Part shown: piece after piece, positions 8,759-18,480 of the stretch
How the letters are laid out: every line of letters starts with the position of its first letter
Position numbering within the stretch: position 1 is the first letter of the stretch
Assembly: GCF_002307475.1 (NCBI RefSeq)
Contig: NZ_NTMH01000032.1
Location: forward strand, 166,699 to 230,698
Reading direction: 5' to 3'
Source: Pantoea allii
GTDB taxonomy: Bacteria; Pseudomonadota; Gammaproteobacteria; Enterobacterales; Enterobacteriaceae
Length of the DNA stretch: 64,000 nt
Notes under the pieces: generated by a model
What the model was told of the DNA's origin: nothing
Databases searched by the model: none
The model's input: only the letters and a program-made list of their open reading frames with translations
Made by a program: the position numbers and the translations under genes

Positions 8759-8949
8759 ATGCGTCCTGTCAGCGGGAAGAAAGAGGATCGATAAACGGGT
8801 GATGTTCATCTGTCACCCGCCAGGCGCAACAGAGATGCTGTCTGTAACTAAGTAACCGATAACCGGCATTCAGCAGACGATCTGACTGTTATGCGGCTGG
8901 CCCGTCGAAATAGCGCACGACAGCACCCTCCGCTGACGACTGGGTTAAT

Positions 8950-8982
8950 AAAAAAAGCGCTGTATTACTACAGCGCTTTCTC
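8950..8982. terminator. Bidirectional rho-independent terminator
   Basis: A 9-bp stem AGCGCTGTA/TACAGCGCT with a TTAC loop has an A run on its left and TTTCTCT on its right. It can end both the pump operon (plus) and the chemoreceptor gene (minus), which converge here. Confidence 0.85.
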
Positions 8983-9025
8983 TAATCAACAAGATCCTGA
9001 ACGGGTCAGATTTTTACATAACGCC

Positions 9026-10684
9026 TTAAAAACTTTCCCAGTTGACCTTATCTACGTTTACTGCTTTTAAATCTGGCCTTTTCAAGGCGAGTGACGGCTG
9101 GCTCACCGGTGCGCTGATCGATGCAGGGGCATGCGCGACACTGTCATTCACTTTAAAAGTAGAAACCAGTCTCGACAGGGTTTCTGCCTGCTCCTGCAAC
9201 GATTTAGACGCTGAGGATGCTTCTTCGACCAAAGAGGCGTTTTGCTGCGTCACTTCATCCATCTGCCCGATAGCCAGATGGACCTGTTCAATGCCTTTAC
9301 TCTGTTCGGCCGTAGCGGCAGCAATTTCATTCACTAAGTCGGCAACCTGCTGAATAGCATTGCTGACATTATCTGAGTTACTGCCCACGCTCGTTGCCTG
9401 CTCCAGCCCCTGCTCAACCTGTGAAACGGATGCGGTAATAAGCTCTTTGATTTCGCGGGCCGCAGAGGAAGAACGTTGTGCCAGATTACGAACTTCTGAG
9501 GCGACAACCGCGAACCCGCGACCATGCTCACCGGCGCGTGCAGCTTCCACGGCGGCGTTAAGTGCCAGAATATTGGTCTGGAAAGCAATGCCTTCGATCA
9601 GGCCGGTAATTTCCGAGATTTTTGCAGAACTGCCACGAATTTCGCCCATGGTTGTCAGCATCCGACTGACTGCGCCACCATTTTGTTTAGACATGGTGTT
9701 AGCATTATTCGCCAGGTTGCTGGCCTGTACGGCACCTTCCGCATTTTGACGCACGGTATCACTCAGCGTCGCCATGCTTACCGATGTTTCTTCCAGCGAT
9801 GCCGCCTGTTGCTCGGTGCGCGATGACAAATCTTCATTGCCTGCGGCGATTTGAGTGGAACCCGTACTGACGGACTGCGCAGCATGATTGACTGACAACA
9901 GCGTGGTGGAAACACGTTTAAGCAGATCGTTAAACGCTATCGCTGTCTGCCCAATTTCATCATTCCTTAGTACCGGTGCTAAATTTGTCAGATCAAGATT
10001 ACTGCTGACCGTTGTCATCGTATCTTTCATGCTGGTCAGGCTTCTTTTAATACCCAGAATAATGCTGACTGAAAATATACCGAGTAATAAAATAACCAGT
10101 ACAGATGCGCTGGTCATCGCCCAGATGGTCTGAGAATAAACATGATTATTTTCAGCCCTTAACGTATCACCAATTTGAATGTTCAGATCGATTTGTTTAG
10201 TGAAGTCAGATTCCATTTTGCGCGCTGCGGCACCAATGCCGTTGTCGCTCTGAAGCAGTTCAAGAGAAAGCGCATTATTATGGCTACGTGAAGCCGCGAG
10301 AAATGCGGGTAAAGCGCTACGAACGGCATCAAGATTACGCAGTGCCTGAACCGTCATGGCCTTATCATCATCGCTGGAAATATCATTCGCCATATAATAA
10401 TCAGTTAACGATTTGATATTATCAAGAACGCCGTTTATTTTTTCTTCGGCTGCCACCTGTTTTGTACTGTCGGTCATTGACTGGTGGCGATATAATGCGA
10501 GACCCAGTTGGTTAGTTGCGCTAATGGATTTATTCAGATCTTTAATGCTGGGTATCGCATTAACCTGAACATATTCAAAACGAGACTGGAAGCCAGATAT
10601 TACCGATAATGAAACAGCAACAAGCGCACATAGTGATAATGCCAGCAACGAAAATGCCAGCACTAAACGCTGTGTAATAGTCAT
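9026..10684 (-). CDS. Methyl-accepting chemotaxis protein with CheR/CheB-tethering tail
   Basis: A transmembrane chemoreceptor of 552 residues. It has a first membrane helix at about 8-30, a periplasmic four-helix-bundle ligand domain (about 35-185), a second membrane helix (about 190-212), a HAMP domain, and the cytoplasmic signalling coiled coil with the invariant tip [30 protein letters not shown]. The protein ends in NWESF, a form of the NWETF pentapeptide with which Tar and Tsr recruit CheR and CheB, so it belongs to the high-abundance receptor type. A textbook FliA promoter lies upstream. The ligand is unknown: the sensory domain is of the Tar-like helical bundle class, but the pocket residues cannot be assigned by eye. 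Confidence 0.95.
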   Translation of the reverse strand: MTITQRLVLAFSLLALSLCALVAVSLSVISGFQSRFEYVQVNAIPSIKDLNKSISATNQLGLALYRHQSMTDSTKQVAAEEKINGVLDNIKSLTDYYMANDISSDDDKAMTVQALRNLDAVRSALPAFLAASRSHNNALSLELLQSDNGIGAAARKMESDFTKQIDLNIQIGDTLRAENNHVYSQTIWAMTSASVLVILLLGIFSVSIILGIKRSLTSMKDTMTTVSSNLDLTNLAPVLRNDEIGQTAIAFNDLLKRVSTTLLSVNHAAQSVSTGSTQIAAGNEDLSSRTEQQAASLEETSVSMATLSDTVRQNAEGAVQASNLANNANTMSKQNGGAVSRMLTTMGEIRGSSAKISEITGLIEGIAFQTNILALNAAVEAARAGEHGRGFAVVASEVRNLAQRSSSAAREIKELITASVSQVEQGLEQATSVGSNSDNVSNAIQQVADLVNEIAAATAEQSKGIEQVHLAIGQMDEVTQQNASLVEEASSASKSLQEQAETLSRLVSTFKVNDSVAHAPASISAPVSQPSLALKRPDLKAVNVDKVNWESF

Positions 10685-10733
10685 AAAAAAACCCCTGGAT
10701 GTTTAATAAAAGATTCGTTATCGCAATACAGTC

Positions 10734-10760
10734 TTATCGGCACAGCGCAAAGCAGCTTTA
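10734..10760 (-). promoter_or_regulatory. Sigma-28 (FliA) promoter of the chemoreceptor gene
   Basis: On the minus strand TAAAGCTG (10760-10753) is followed by 11 nt and then GCCGATAA (10741-10734). This matches the FliA consensus TAAAGTTT-N11-GCCGATAA with a perfect -10 and correct spacing, about 50 nt upstream of the start codon. Confidence 0.9.
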
Positions 10761-11027
10761 CCTGTTAATTTCAGATATATTTCGGTTCCGAAACTTGAAA
10801 AATACCAAATAAGCGCTATGCGTTAAATTGTGGTTAAAATAATTAGGGCTGGTTTGTTAAACTTTTGGGTTTGATTCGCGCTTTTTGTTCTGTTGCCCCT
10901 GAGCGTTCAGCCGTGAAGTGTTTTATGACGCTCCGGGCTGGCTTATCAGTGAGAATAAGCAGGCGCGGAGCCAGCAGTTTATCCATAATGACAGGGACAT
11001 CCGGTCAGAGTAAGGTGACTCTTTTTT

Positions 11028-11390
11028 GTGACAGAGATGACTATGGAAACGTTGTTTGTTTACGGCACCTTATGTCCGGGCCGCAGTAATGCGCATATCC
11101 TGGAGGGCATTGGCGGTATATGGCAGACTGGTTTTGTCAGCGGTTTTTACTTTCCTGAAGGACGAGGCGCCGCTACGGGCTTTCCCGGTATCGTCGTGGA
11201 TGATCAGGCTCCGCGGGTTAATGGGTTTCTTTTCTCTTCTGACAACCTGAGCTTGCACTGGCCAATGCTGGATGAGTTTGAGGCAGGTTATGATCGCATC
11301 AGGGTTGAAACGTTCCGTGAAAACGGTGACAGCGTCACCGCATGGATTTACCAGCTTCAACCGCAGAGCGTTCCGTCAAGCGCTCAATAA
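11028..11390 (+). CDS. Gamma-glutamylcyclotransferase-like (GGCT/AIG2) protein
   Basis: This small cytoplasmic protein opens with LFVYGTLCPGRSNAHIL, the YGTL signature of the GGCT/YtfP fold, and keeps the acidic DEFEAGYDRIRVET segment that carries the family's catalytic glutamate. Members act on gamma-glutamyl amines or glutathione breakdown products, but many are uncharacterised. The start is uncertain: GTG 11028, ATG 11037 and ATG 11043 are in frame, and the last (METLFVYGTL) resembles most family members. It converges on the exporter gene 20 nt downstream and has no clear functional partner. Confidence 0.8.
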   Translation: MTEMTMETLFVYGTLCPGRSNAHILEGIGGIWQTGFVSGFYFPEGRGAATGFPGIVVDDQAPRVNGFLFSSDNLSLHWPMLDEFEAGYDRIRVETFRENGDSVTAWIYQLQPQSVPSSAQ

Positions 11391-11410
11391 GCGATCTGTC
11401 TGAGGCCAGG

Positions 11411-12316
11411 CTAAACCGTATCCGTCACGGTTCTCGGTTTCAGCCAGTGCAACGGGCGGGCAAACATCACCAGGTTACCACCTAAAATAAGCAGCAATCC
11501 GGCCACGTTGTGACTTTGCCACTGGTAACCTTCATACATTGTTGACAAGGTGAGTGCGACCAGCGGAAACATCAGCGTTGTGTAGGCTGCTTTTGCGGCA
11601 CCCGTGCGTCTGACCAGGGTAAAATAAGCCCAAAACGCAATGACCGATCCGCATACAGACAGATAAAGCAGCGCACTCAGATAATGTAATGTCCATAGCG
11701 GCGAGAAATTCACGCCACGCGCCCAGGCGATGCCGCCCATCACGATGGCACCGTACAGCATGGCCCAGGCATTGGTGGTCATCGTTTCCAGTTGCCTGCG
11801 CTGGTGCCGCAGGCTAATCATATTCCCCAAAGAAAAACCAAAGGTGCCAAGCGCCGACAGGCCGATTCCTGTCCACAATCCTTTGTTCCAGCCGCTGACG
11901 TCCAGATCTTGCCAAAACAATACGATCATGCCGGTTAATCCCAGGGTGACGGCAAACCAGAAACGCGGTTGGGGGCGCTGCCCGAAAAAGAGGTAACTAT
12001 TGACTGCGTTATAGAGCACCGCCATGGAAAAAATCACGGATTCTAAACCGGTATTGATATAGCCCGCTGCCGTGTAGAAGCACCAAAAATTAAAGCAAAA
12101 CACACAGCATCCCTGTAGAAGGCAGAACAGATGATCGCGAAGTGACAAGGCACGTAGACGACCCACTACCTTCAGCAGTGACAGGAGTAAAAGGCTGGCG
12201 ATAGCAAAACGCCAGAACACAGAAACGGTGACATCCACCGGCCCCTGCTGCATAAAAATAGCGATCCAGGTGGTTCCCCAGATAGCCACCACCACCGCGT
12301 AAAGTAATGCGTTCAT
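11411..12316 (-). CDS. EamA/DMT-family metabolite exporter
   Basis: The 301-residue protein has ten hydrophobic helices in two EamA repeats. The first repeat starts LLYAVVVAIWGTTWIAIFMQQG, the typical WGTTW segment of this family, and the second begins around residue 150. Such proteins export amino acids or other small metabolites across the inner membrane. It is divergent from an AraC-type regulator with about 170 nt between them, the usual layout of an exporter controlled by its own regulator. The substrate is not deducible. The carboxy end is short and polar (KPRTVTDTV). Confidence 0.88.
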   Translation of the reverse strand: MNALLYAVVVAIWGTTWIAIFMQQGPVDVTVSVFWRFAIASLLLLSLLKVVGRLRALSLRDHLFCLLQGCCVFCFNFWCFYTAAGYINTGLESVIFSMAVLYNAVNSYLFFGQRPQPRFWFAVTLGLTGMIVLFWQDLDVSGWNKGLWTGIGLSALGTFGFSLGNMISLRHQRRQLETMTTNAWAMLYGAIVMGGIAWARGVNFSPLWTLHYLSALLYLSVCGSVIAFWAYFTLVRRTGAAKAAYTTLMFPLVALTLSTMYEGYQWQSHNVAGLLLILGGNLVMFARPLHWLKPRTVTDTV

Positions 12317-12484
12317 GCGTTTTCCTTTGAGCGAGAGAGGAAACAGTGTGTCGGATTTTCCGGGCGGAGGCTTTCATGGCCTTGCGGGTGACTTGCAAAA
12401 TCTTGCGCATTTAATGGAACAAATCTGGCTACCGGCCTGAACTCGCCTTAGACTGAGCCTCTGTTCATCTGGCGGAAAAGAGTT

Positions 12485-13369
12485 ATGTCTCGCGTTTACG
12501 ACACGTTTGAAACGCTGCGTCAAAAAAAGGCCGTGCTGCGCGAATCGGTCATGCTCAATTCCGGCATCAGATTGGCGGCATGGCACAACAAGCAAGACCG
12601 GGTCACGGTAAACAGTAATCATCACACGTTAAGCCTTTATGTGGCGGATGGTTACGAGAGCTATCACAAAACGGCGAGCGGATGGCGCAACGGTGGCGGG
12701 CCAGATAAATTCTGTCTGATGCCCCAGCAGAGTGAATCCAGCTGGGATGTGCGTAATGACCTCACCTTTGTGCATCTTTATTGCACCGATGAACACTTAC
12801 GCGAGGTCGGCGAGAAAGTGTGGGATCGCAATCCGTTGTCGATTACGCTGGATGAGAAAATATTTTCCAGCGATCCTAAAATCACCGCCTTGTATCGTCA
12901 GTTCTTACTCAGCTGTGACTGGCAACAGCCTGCGAATCAGTTAATGCTGAGCACGGCCAGCACCCTGCTGCTAACCCACCTCATCCAGCATTATTCCAGC
13001 GTGCAGTGGCGGCTCCCGGCAGTAACCGGCGGGCTGGCGCCCTATGTCTTGCGCAATACGTTGGCATTTATTGATGAGCATCTGGCGTTGCCGCTGACGC
13101 TTGATACGTTGGCCACGCAGGCAAACCTGAGTGAATACCATTTTGCCCGCATGTTTCGTCAGTCGCTGGGCGTTGCGCCGCATCAGTACGTTATGCAACG
13201 TCGCATGGAAAACGCACAACAGATGGTGCGATCAACCTCGCTGTCGTTAACCCAGATAGCGCTGGATAATGGTTTCAGTTCCTTAAGCCACTTCAGTAAT
13301 CGTTTTAAGCAGGTCACGGGCTTCACACCTTCGCAAATGCGCATGGACAATGGCGGGAGTAGGTCCTGA
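12485..13369 (+). CDS. AraC-family transcriptional regulator
   Basis: The 294-residue protein has an N-terminal cupin-like effector domain (about 1-175, opening near MLNSGIRLAAWHN) and a C-terminal pair of helix-turn-helix motifs (about 190-288): LDTLATQANLSEYHFARMFRQSLGVAPHQYVMQRRM, then LTQIALDNGFSSLSHFSNRFKQVTGFTPSQMR. This is the canonical AraC/XylS arrangement. Being divergent from the EamA exporter gene, it most likely controls that gene and itself in response to an exported compound. The start ATG follows GGCGGAAAAGAGTT, a plausible ribosome site. Confidence 0.9.
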   Translation: MSRVYDTFETLRQKKAVLRESVMLNSGIRLAAWHNKQDRVTVNSNHHTLSLYVADGYESYHKTASGWRNGGGPDKFCLMPQQSESSWDVRNDLTFVHLYCTDEHLREVGEKVWDRNPLSITLDEKIFSSDPKITALYRQFLLSCDWQQPANQLMLSTASTLLLTHLIQHYSSVQWRLPAVTGGLAPYVLRNTLAFIDEHLALPLTLDTLATQANLSEYHFARMFRQSLGVAPHQYVMQRRMENAQQMVRSTSLSLTQIALDNGFSSLSHFSNRFKQVTGFTPSQMRMDNGGSRS

Positions 13370-14070
13370 ATCACGCGATGCGGCAAAAGACGTTGGGAAA
13401 TAACAGGCTGCTGATTCGCTAACATTACAACTGAGTAACCTAAACCAATCCTCACTCACCCGCCGTTCCTGCCTTTACTCAACCTGCATCCTGATTATAC
13501 TGAGCGCGGATTCATTCAGGCATCGTGGCATCTGTATGATTATCCCGATGAGCTAACGCTTTCATGGCGGTGTTGCTTACCGGAAACGCCGGCATCAGTT
13601 CAGCTGGCGATAATTGCCCTTCGGGTCAGTCAGCCATCCATAAGACGATGAGGACCAGGGTCATGTTACTGTTCAAAAACGCGCTATTCCCTCCCCCCGA
13701 CTGGCACGTGCCATCGCTGTAAAACGCCTGCTTTCTGTAGTAGCAATGCTTGCGTCGGTAACAAGGCTAAACCGGCTACTGTCGCAGATTTTTAGCGGAA
13801 AGCGTGCTGGTAAGCCTCAGGCCAAACCTTGCACACGAAGGTGATTTACAGCAAATCGTCAGCCAGACATGCTCATCCTTTGATGGAACATTGATAAAGA
13901 GCCGTTCAGACGCGCGCATGATAAAGATTATCCTGCCTGCCGTTGAAATATGAGGTTAAGGGTAGCTGCATTTCGCTATGGATTAGCGGGACAAGACCTC
14001 ACCGCGTGATATCAGTTTTCCACATTGAATGTTGTGATTAATCGTCATCCTGATGACAAGGAAGCGCCTC
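13370..14070. other. 700-nt gap with a possible decayed coding remnant
   Basis: No intact gene is seen. On the plus strand a start-less open frame from about 13439 to 13656 reads like protein (for example LHPDYTERGFIQASWHLYDYPDEL) and may be the remnant of a lost gene, but I recognise no family. The rest, including 13660-14050, shows only short broken frames. Confidence 0.4.
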
Positions 14071-14166
14071 ATGAATCGTTCACCTGAAAACGCGATTGCG
14101 TTAATTTTTCTTTTAATCGGCCTCACCGTCATGGTGCTGGGTATTTGGCAAATTCTGATGCAGTGA
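14071..14166 (+). CDS. Small 31-aa membrane protein
   Basis: MNRSPENAIALIFLLIGLTV begins a 31-residue peptide with a polar head and one hydrophobic helix (about residues 8-28). AAGGA at 14058-14062, 8 nt upstream of the ATG, is a strong ribosome site. A second tiny membrane peptide starts 9 nt after its stop, with its own SD overlapping the stop codon (TGAGGT). The tandem layout with proper ribosome sites argues for real translated small proteins. Function is unknown; single-helix proteins of this size often bind and tune larger membrane complexes. Confidence 0.6.
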   Translation: MNRSPENAIALIFLLIGLTVMVLGIWQILMQ

Positions 14167-14175
14167 GGTAGCGCT

Positions 14176-14262
14176 ATGCGTAAATTTACGCTCGACCAGA
14201 TTTTTATTCAGGTGGTTGCTATCGCGGTCGTCATTATCCTGCTTACCATCGTGATTCGTTAA
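14176..14262 (+). CDS. Small 28-aa membrane protein
   Basis: This 28-residue peptide, MRKFTLDQIFIQVVAIAVVI onward, has a basic amphipathic head and one hydrophobic helix from about residue 9 to 27, ending in Arg. Its SD (GAGGT) lies 6 nt upstream of the ATG and overlaps the stop of the preceding 31-aa gene, so the two are probably co-translated. There is no downstream partner in the operon before the esterase gene 200 nt away. No family is recognised. Confidence 0.6.
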   Translation: MRKFTLDQIFIQVVAIAVVIILLTIVIR

Positions 14263-14465
14263 TTCATGCGTGGCCAGACAATACCCACATCTGGCCATTT
14301 CCACATCACACAGTAACCGACGCCCAAAAAAACCTGCTTTTATAATCTCGCTCAACTCATCCTTGCCATTTCTGCATTACCGTCTGACGGCTGATAATGA
14401 CAGCGTCAACAGCCTTTTATATTTCTCAACACCTGGCTTTTCTCTTAACTTAACCGGGAATAATT

Positions 14466-15500
14466 ATGAATCTATGCCACAATTTTTTAATGGGTGGACT
14501 GGCAGCGATAATGACGATGGGAGGTGCAATGGCGACAGAACATCATGATCTGACGGGTTACCGTGAGGGCGCAAAGGTGATTCAGGTAAAACCCGTACGT
14601 AACCAGATCGATTCCCTCAACGGCGTCGTCTATTCACAAGTCACCACTCTGCGATCGGTCAGGCAGCTGCATATGTCGCTTCTGGTGCCACGGACGCAGG
14701 CGTTAAAGCCCGCTATCATTTATTTTCCGGGCGGCGGTTTTACCAGTGCCGATCACGATAAGTTTATTCAGATGCGTATGGCGCTGGCAGAGTCTGGTTT
14801 TGTTGTGGCGGCTGCAGAGTATCGGGTCGTACCTGATACCTTCCCGGCGCCGGTGGTGGATGGTAAAGCGGCGGTCCGCTACCTGCGACAGCATGCCGAG
14901 GATTACGGCATTGACCCTGAACGCATTGGTGTTTTAGGCGACTCGGCAGGCGGTTGGCTGGCACAAATGCTCGGCACCACCCAGGGGGAAACGTCATTCG
15001 ATCGCGGCGATTTCACCGATAAATCCTCCGATGTCCAGGCGGTCGCAACCTTATACGGTATATCCGATCTCCTGAATATTGGCGAAGGGTACGCCGATGA
15101 CATTCAAAAGGTTCATCAGTCTCCCGCCGTGACCGAGGCGCTACTGGTGCATGGCGCGGCTTTCCGTGACTTTGCTGGCGCAAGTATCATGGACGATACG
15201 ACTAAAGCACGTCACGCCAGCCCGATGGGGCATTTGAGTAACCCTAAACCGCCCTTCCTGATTATGCACGGTGATAACGATTCGCTGGTATCGCCCCATC
15301 AAAGTGCACAGTTATTTGATGCCCTTAAAAAGGCGGGCGAGAAGGTAGACTACGTCGTCGTAAAAGGTGCAGAGCATGGTGACCTGGTTTGGTATCAGCC
15401 TGCCGTGATCGATGAGGTTGTGAACTGGTTTACCCGTGAACTCAAGCCAGAAACTGGCGCAGTAACTGATACATCTACCGATCCAAACAGCACGCTTTGA
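14466..15500 (+). CDS. Exported alpha/beta-hydrolase esterase (BD-FAE/acetyl-esterase type)
   Basis: The protein starts with a hydrophobic segment ending GGAMATEHH, consistent with a Sec signal peptide, so it probably works in the periplasm. It carries the oxyanion loop PGGGF (residues about 88-92), the nucleophile Ser160 in VLGDSAGGW, an acid residue in MHGDNDSLVSP, and the catalytic His in KGAEHGDLVW. These are the features of esterases that deacetylate carbohydrates or phenolic esters (COG0657 type). At 344 residues it is full length. It converges on the YeiQ-like gene with 46 nt between them. A role in plant polysaccharide ester removal is possible but not shown. Confidence 0.85.
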   Translation: MNLCHNFLMGGLAAIMTMGGAMATEHHDLTGYREGAKVIQVKPVRNQIDSLNGVVYSQVTTLRSVRQLHMSLLVPRTQALKPAIIYFPGGGFTSADHDKFIQMRMALAESGFVVAAAEYRVVPDTFPAPVVDGKAAVRYLRQHAEDYGIDPERIGVLGDSAGGWLAQMLGTTQGETSFDRGDFTDKSSDVQAVATLYGISDLLNIGEGYADDIQKVHQSPAVTEALLVHGAAFRDFAGASIMDDTTKARHASPMGHLSNPKPPFLIMHGDNDSLVSPHQSAQLFDALKKAGEKVDYVVVKGAEHGDLVWYQPAVIDEVVNWFTRELKPETGAVTDTSTDPNSTL

Positions 15501-15546
15501 CGCACAGGCAAGCCACTCAACGTGGCCTGCCTGGCAGAGGGGCAAT

Positions 15547-17019
15547 TTAGCCTGAACAACGCTGCGTAACCGACATGGCTACCGCCTCTTTCGCCCCTTT
15601 ATCCAGCAGAAGCAGATAGGCAGCGGTTATCTGCTTCACAAAGTACGCATTATTTGGCAGCGCCTCACCAAAAATGGCGTCCAGATTTAATAACGCTTTG
15701 ACTCTCGGCTCGCCTTCGGCACTGGATTCTACAGCCGCTTTTAACACCGGCAGGAGCGGATCGCTCACGTCAATGGCTTTTTCCTGCTCATCGACGCCTG
15801 AGACATAGCGTATCCAACCAGCAATTCCCAGGGCAAGCAGGTCAAAATCACTTTCGTTCCTGAGATGCCAGCGAACGGAGTCAAGCCAACGCTGAGGCAG
15901 TTTTTGGCTACCGTCCATGGCAATCTGCCAGGTGCGGTGCTTCAGGGCGTGATTATCATAGCGCTCAATCAGCAGGTCAGCGTAACGGGCAAGATCAACG
16001 CCCTGCACGTTTAGCGTGGGTGCCTGTTCTTCCAGCATCAATGTCCGGGCCGCAAGACGAAAGTATTGATCTTGCATACAGTCACAAATATGTTCATAGC
16101 CTGCCAGATAACCCAAATACGCCAGAAATGAATGACTGCCGTTCAGCATACGTAACTTCATTTCTTCATAAGGCACAACGTCCTTAACTAATTCTGCCCC
16201 GGCCTTTTCCCACGCCGGCCGTCCTGCGACAAAGTTATCCTCTATTACCCACTGCCTGAAGGGCTCACAGGCTACCGCCACCGGATCCTCAACCCCGATC
16301 ACCTGTGCGATTTTTTGCAAACTTTCCTGTGTCACCGCGGGCACAATACGATCCACCATAGTGGAAGGGAACGTGACGTGCTGTTCGATCCAGCTTGCCA
16401 GTTCGGGCGCTCTTTTCCGGGCGTAGGCGCAAACCACGTTGTTGATCACCCGACCATTCTCAGGAATGTTATCACACGACATTACGCTGAATGCAGGCAG
16501 TCCCGCCGCTCTGCGCCGGGCCAACGCCTCGACGATGATGCCGGGTGCGGAAAGCGGTTGATGGGGCTGCTGTAAATCAGACAGGATGAGGGGATGATCA
16601 AACATCAATTCACCGCTAGCTGGCGAATGGCAGTAGCCTTTTTCGGTGATGGTTAACGACACAATGGCGATCTGTGGCTGACACATTGCGTCAAGTACGG
16701 CTTCAATGCCATCAACCTGCGCGTGCAGTGCTTGCCTGACGACGCCCACAACCCTTCCTGTCCATGCATTCGAGGACATCTCCGCCACGGTATAAAGAAA
16801 GTCCTGATGCTTAAGGTCGGCAATCTGCTGTTCTCCCCCTATCAAATTGACTTCGATATAGCCCCAGTCACTACCCTGTTCGGCAGCAAGGATATCCGCA
16901 TAGACGGCCTGGTGAGCACGGTGGAAGGCACCACATCCGAGATGCACGATTCGCGGAATCAGTTTATGACGATCCCATTGGGGAACGGTGGCGTTAGCCC
17001 GGCGTAATTTATTTGGCAT
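15547..17019 (-). CDS. yeiQ: YeiQ-like polyol/fructuronate dehydrogenase family oxidoreductase
   Basis: The 490-residue cytoplasmic enzyme belongs to the long-chain mannitol dehydrogenase/fructuronate reductase family. It opens with [17 protein letters not shown], the nucleotide-binding signature of the family, and has the catalytic Lys region [21 protein letters not shown]. Sequence blocks such as [22 protein letters not shown] and [14 protein letters not shown] match E. coli YeiQ as I recall it more closely than UxuB. It would interconvert a sugar alcohol or aldonate and its keto form with NAD(P)H; the exact substrate is not established. No transporter or regulator is beside it, and a long AT-rich gap precedes it. 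Confidence 0.85.
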   Translation of the reverse strand: MPNKLRRANATVPQWDRHKLIPRIVHLGCGAFHRAHQAVYADILAAEQGSDWGYIEVNLIGGEQQIADLKHQDFLYTVAEMSSNAWTGRVVGVVRQALHAQVDGIEAVLDAMCQPQIAIVSLTITEKGYCHSPASGELMFDHPLILSDLQQPHQPLSAPGIIVEALARRRAAGLPAFSVMSCDNIPENGRVINNVVCAYARKRAPELASWIEQHVTFPSTMVDRIVPAVTQESLQKIAQVIGVEDPVAVACEPFRQWVIEDNFVAGRPAWEKAGAELVKDVVPYEEMKLRMLNGSHSFLAYLGYLAGYEHICDCMQDQYFRLAARTLMLEEQAPTLNVQGVDLARYADLLIERYDNHALKHRTWQIAMDGSQKLPQRWLDSVRWHLRNESDFDLLALGIAGWIRYVSGVDEQEKAIDVSDPLLPVLKAAVESSAEGEPRVKALLNLDAIFGEALPNNAYFVKQITAAYLLLLDKGAKEAVAMSVTQRCSG

Positions 17020-17773
17020 TGTAATCTCTCTGTTAATTAATAATTTGGACTCGATTAATTTCTGGTTATTTTGCTGTTGAATAGATGTGTAATTTTCTGA
17101 CTTAGCAACATAGTTAACATTCGTTATTATTAAAGTTAATGGGATGTATTAAATAAGTCATTCAGGAGTGGCATGAGAAGTGCGTTGATATGATCCCAGC
17201 CATAACCTGGATCATAATAATTACCGCCTCAACACATGCGCCCACTACCATACCAGATGCAACGAATAAATGGTGATATGCGCCCAACAAATTGAGGTCA
17301 CACCTTTCGCATCGTTTTTATCAATCAAAATAAGTTAACAGGGCTAAATGATGGGTTAAGCTGACCCTATTCAGGCGATTACATTAATATTTACTTTTTA
17401 GCAGGAGGCGTTTTTCGATCACCCTTTTTCGGTCGGGTAAATCCTTTCGGAGTAAGATGCATTCTGCCCAGGGAAGTTAACAGATGATAAAGTACAGCCA
17501 CAATTGGCGAAGAGGACACATTAAATTAACATTGCGTCTGAGAACGCTGATTCAGGGACAAGCCGTGCATTAGAATGTTAATTACTTACTCCGCTAAATT
17601 ATTAACTTCATATTGTTAAATTTTTATAGCATGGATGTATGTCACATTTTTTAATTTTATTGTTTTTTTGAGACATCAATAGCATCAGGTAGCACTGATT
17701 CCTCAATGCGTCGTCGGGTTACAACGCATAATTTTACCTGTGTTCATGACATTCATGAACCCAGGAGGACATC
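17020..17773. other. 750-nt AT-rich intergenic region
   Basis: I see no gene on either strand. The region contains several TTAAC/GTTAA repeats (17117, 17334, 17477, 17524) and AT-rich blocks, consistent with divergent promoters for the YeiQ-like gene and the 69-aa gene. No defined operator can be assigned. Confidence 0.5.
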
Positions 17774-17983
17774 ATGTGGAAATTGAATTCAGTGATTGAT
17801 ATGCAAGGGACAAACCCTTACCTCGTATTTGTCAATAACGCGGGGGATACCCGGCTCCTACCCTGTAAAGATATTAGTCCCACTTCCTTAAGAACCATGA
17901 ATTTTTATGAACTCGAAAATTTCCTTTACGCTGAACAGGTAAAAAATACCAATAAGGCAGAAAAACTATCGACATTATCCTGA
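17774..17983 (+). CDS. Hypothetical 69-aa protein
   Basis: No family is recognised. A near-perfect ribosome site (AGGAGGA, 5-6 nt before the ATG) and a terminator just downstream argue that it is a real monocistronic gene. The product is soluble and polar, with a probable small beta-strand start (LNSVIDMQGTNPYLVFVNNAGDTRLLPC), a helix around MNFYELENFLYAEQ, and a Lys/Asn-rich tail. It has no signal peptide or membrane helix. Confidence 0.6.
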   Translation: MWKLNSVIDMQGTNPYLVFVNNAGDTRLLPCKDISPTSLRTMNFYELENFLYAEQVKNTNKAEKLSTLS

Positions 17984-17992
17984 CTTTTTCTG

Positions 17993-18018
17993 GCCCTCTG
18001 ATTGCTCTGTCTGAGGGC
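17993..18018 (+). terminator. Terminator after the 69-aa gene
   Basis: GCCCTC (17993-17998) pairs with GAGGGC (18013-18018) across a 14-nt loop, followed by ATTTCTTATT. The hairpin begins 9 nt after the stop codon. Confidence 0.6.
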
Positions 18019-18480
18019 ATTTCTTATTACAGCCCCTGGTTCATACGACTCTAACCTGGCATGTAGATGCGGTGGTGAAGAGATGAGTTTCTGGAGATTC
18101 AGGCAAGATTCCGTGCAACGTCGTTGATACAGCCGCAAAGTGTCACGCACTCACCCTGCTATCTGTTATCGCAATTCTGTCGATGACGCTGTTTGCGCTT
18201 TAGCCGCCGACGCAGTCTGAGCTTTCTCAGCACCCTCACCCTGAGCTTACGCCAAACGGTAACTGAGATGAGTGGCTGCTGAAGACTGAGCAGTGTCAAA
18301 AACATCGCGTTAACGTCCTCTCGTTGCCGTTTGTCACCCCTCATCCGGCAAAGGGCAGCAGATTAAACGGACCGCGTTCGCGGTACAGGGTGACGATAAA
18401 ATCCCCCTCGCACGCCTGTTTGGCATCCATGACCGGCTAAGACTTTGCCCGGCCAGGCGCCTGTTTCCCGCACGTCTTAC
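18019..18480. other. 460-nt gap, no gene seen
   Basis: Only short unsupported frames occur on either strand. The Arg-rich open frame at 18159-18344 has no ribosome site and looks like a by-product of GC-rich sequence. No repeat or RNA could be supported. Confidence 0.5.

Noticed and set aside
18159..18344. Arg-rich 61-aa frame on the minus strand
   Set aside because: No ribosome site, low-complexity Arg/Leu composition, and no family resemblance; it looks like a by-product of GC-rich sequence.
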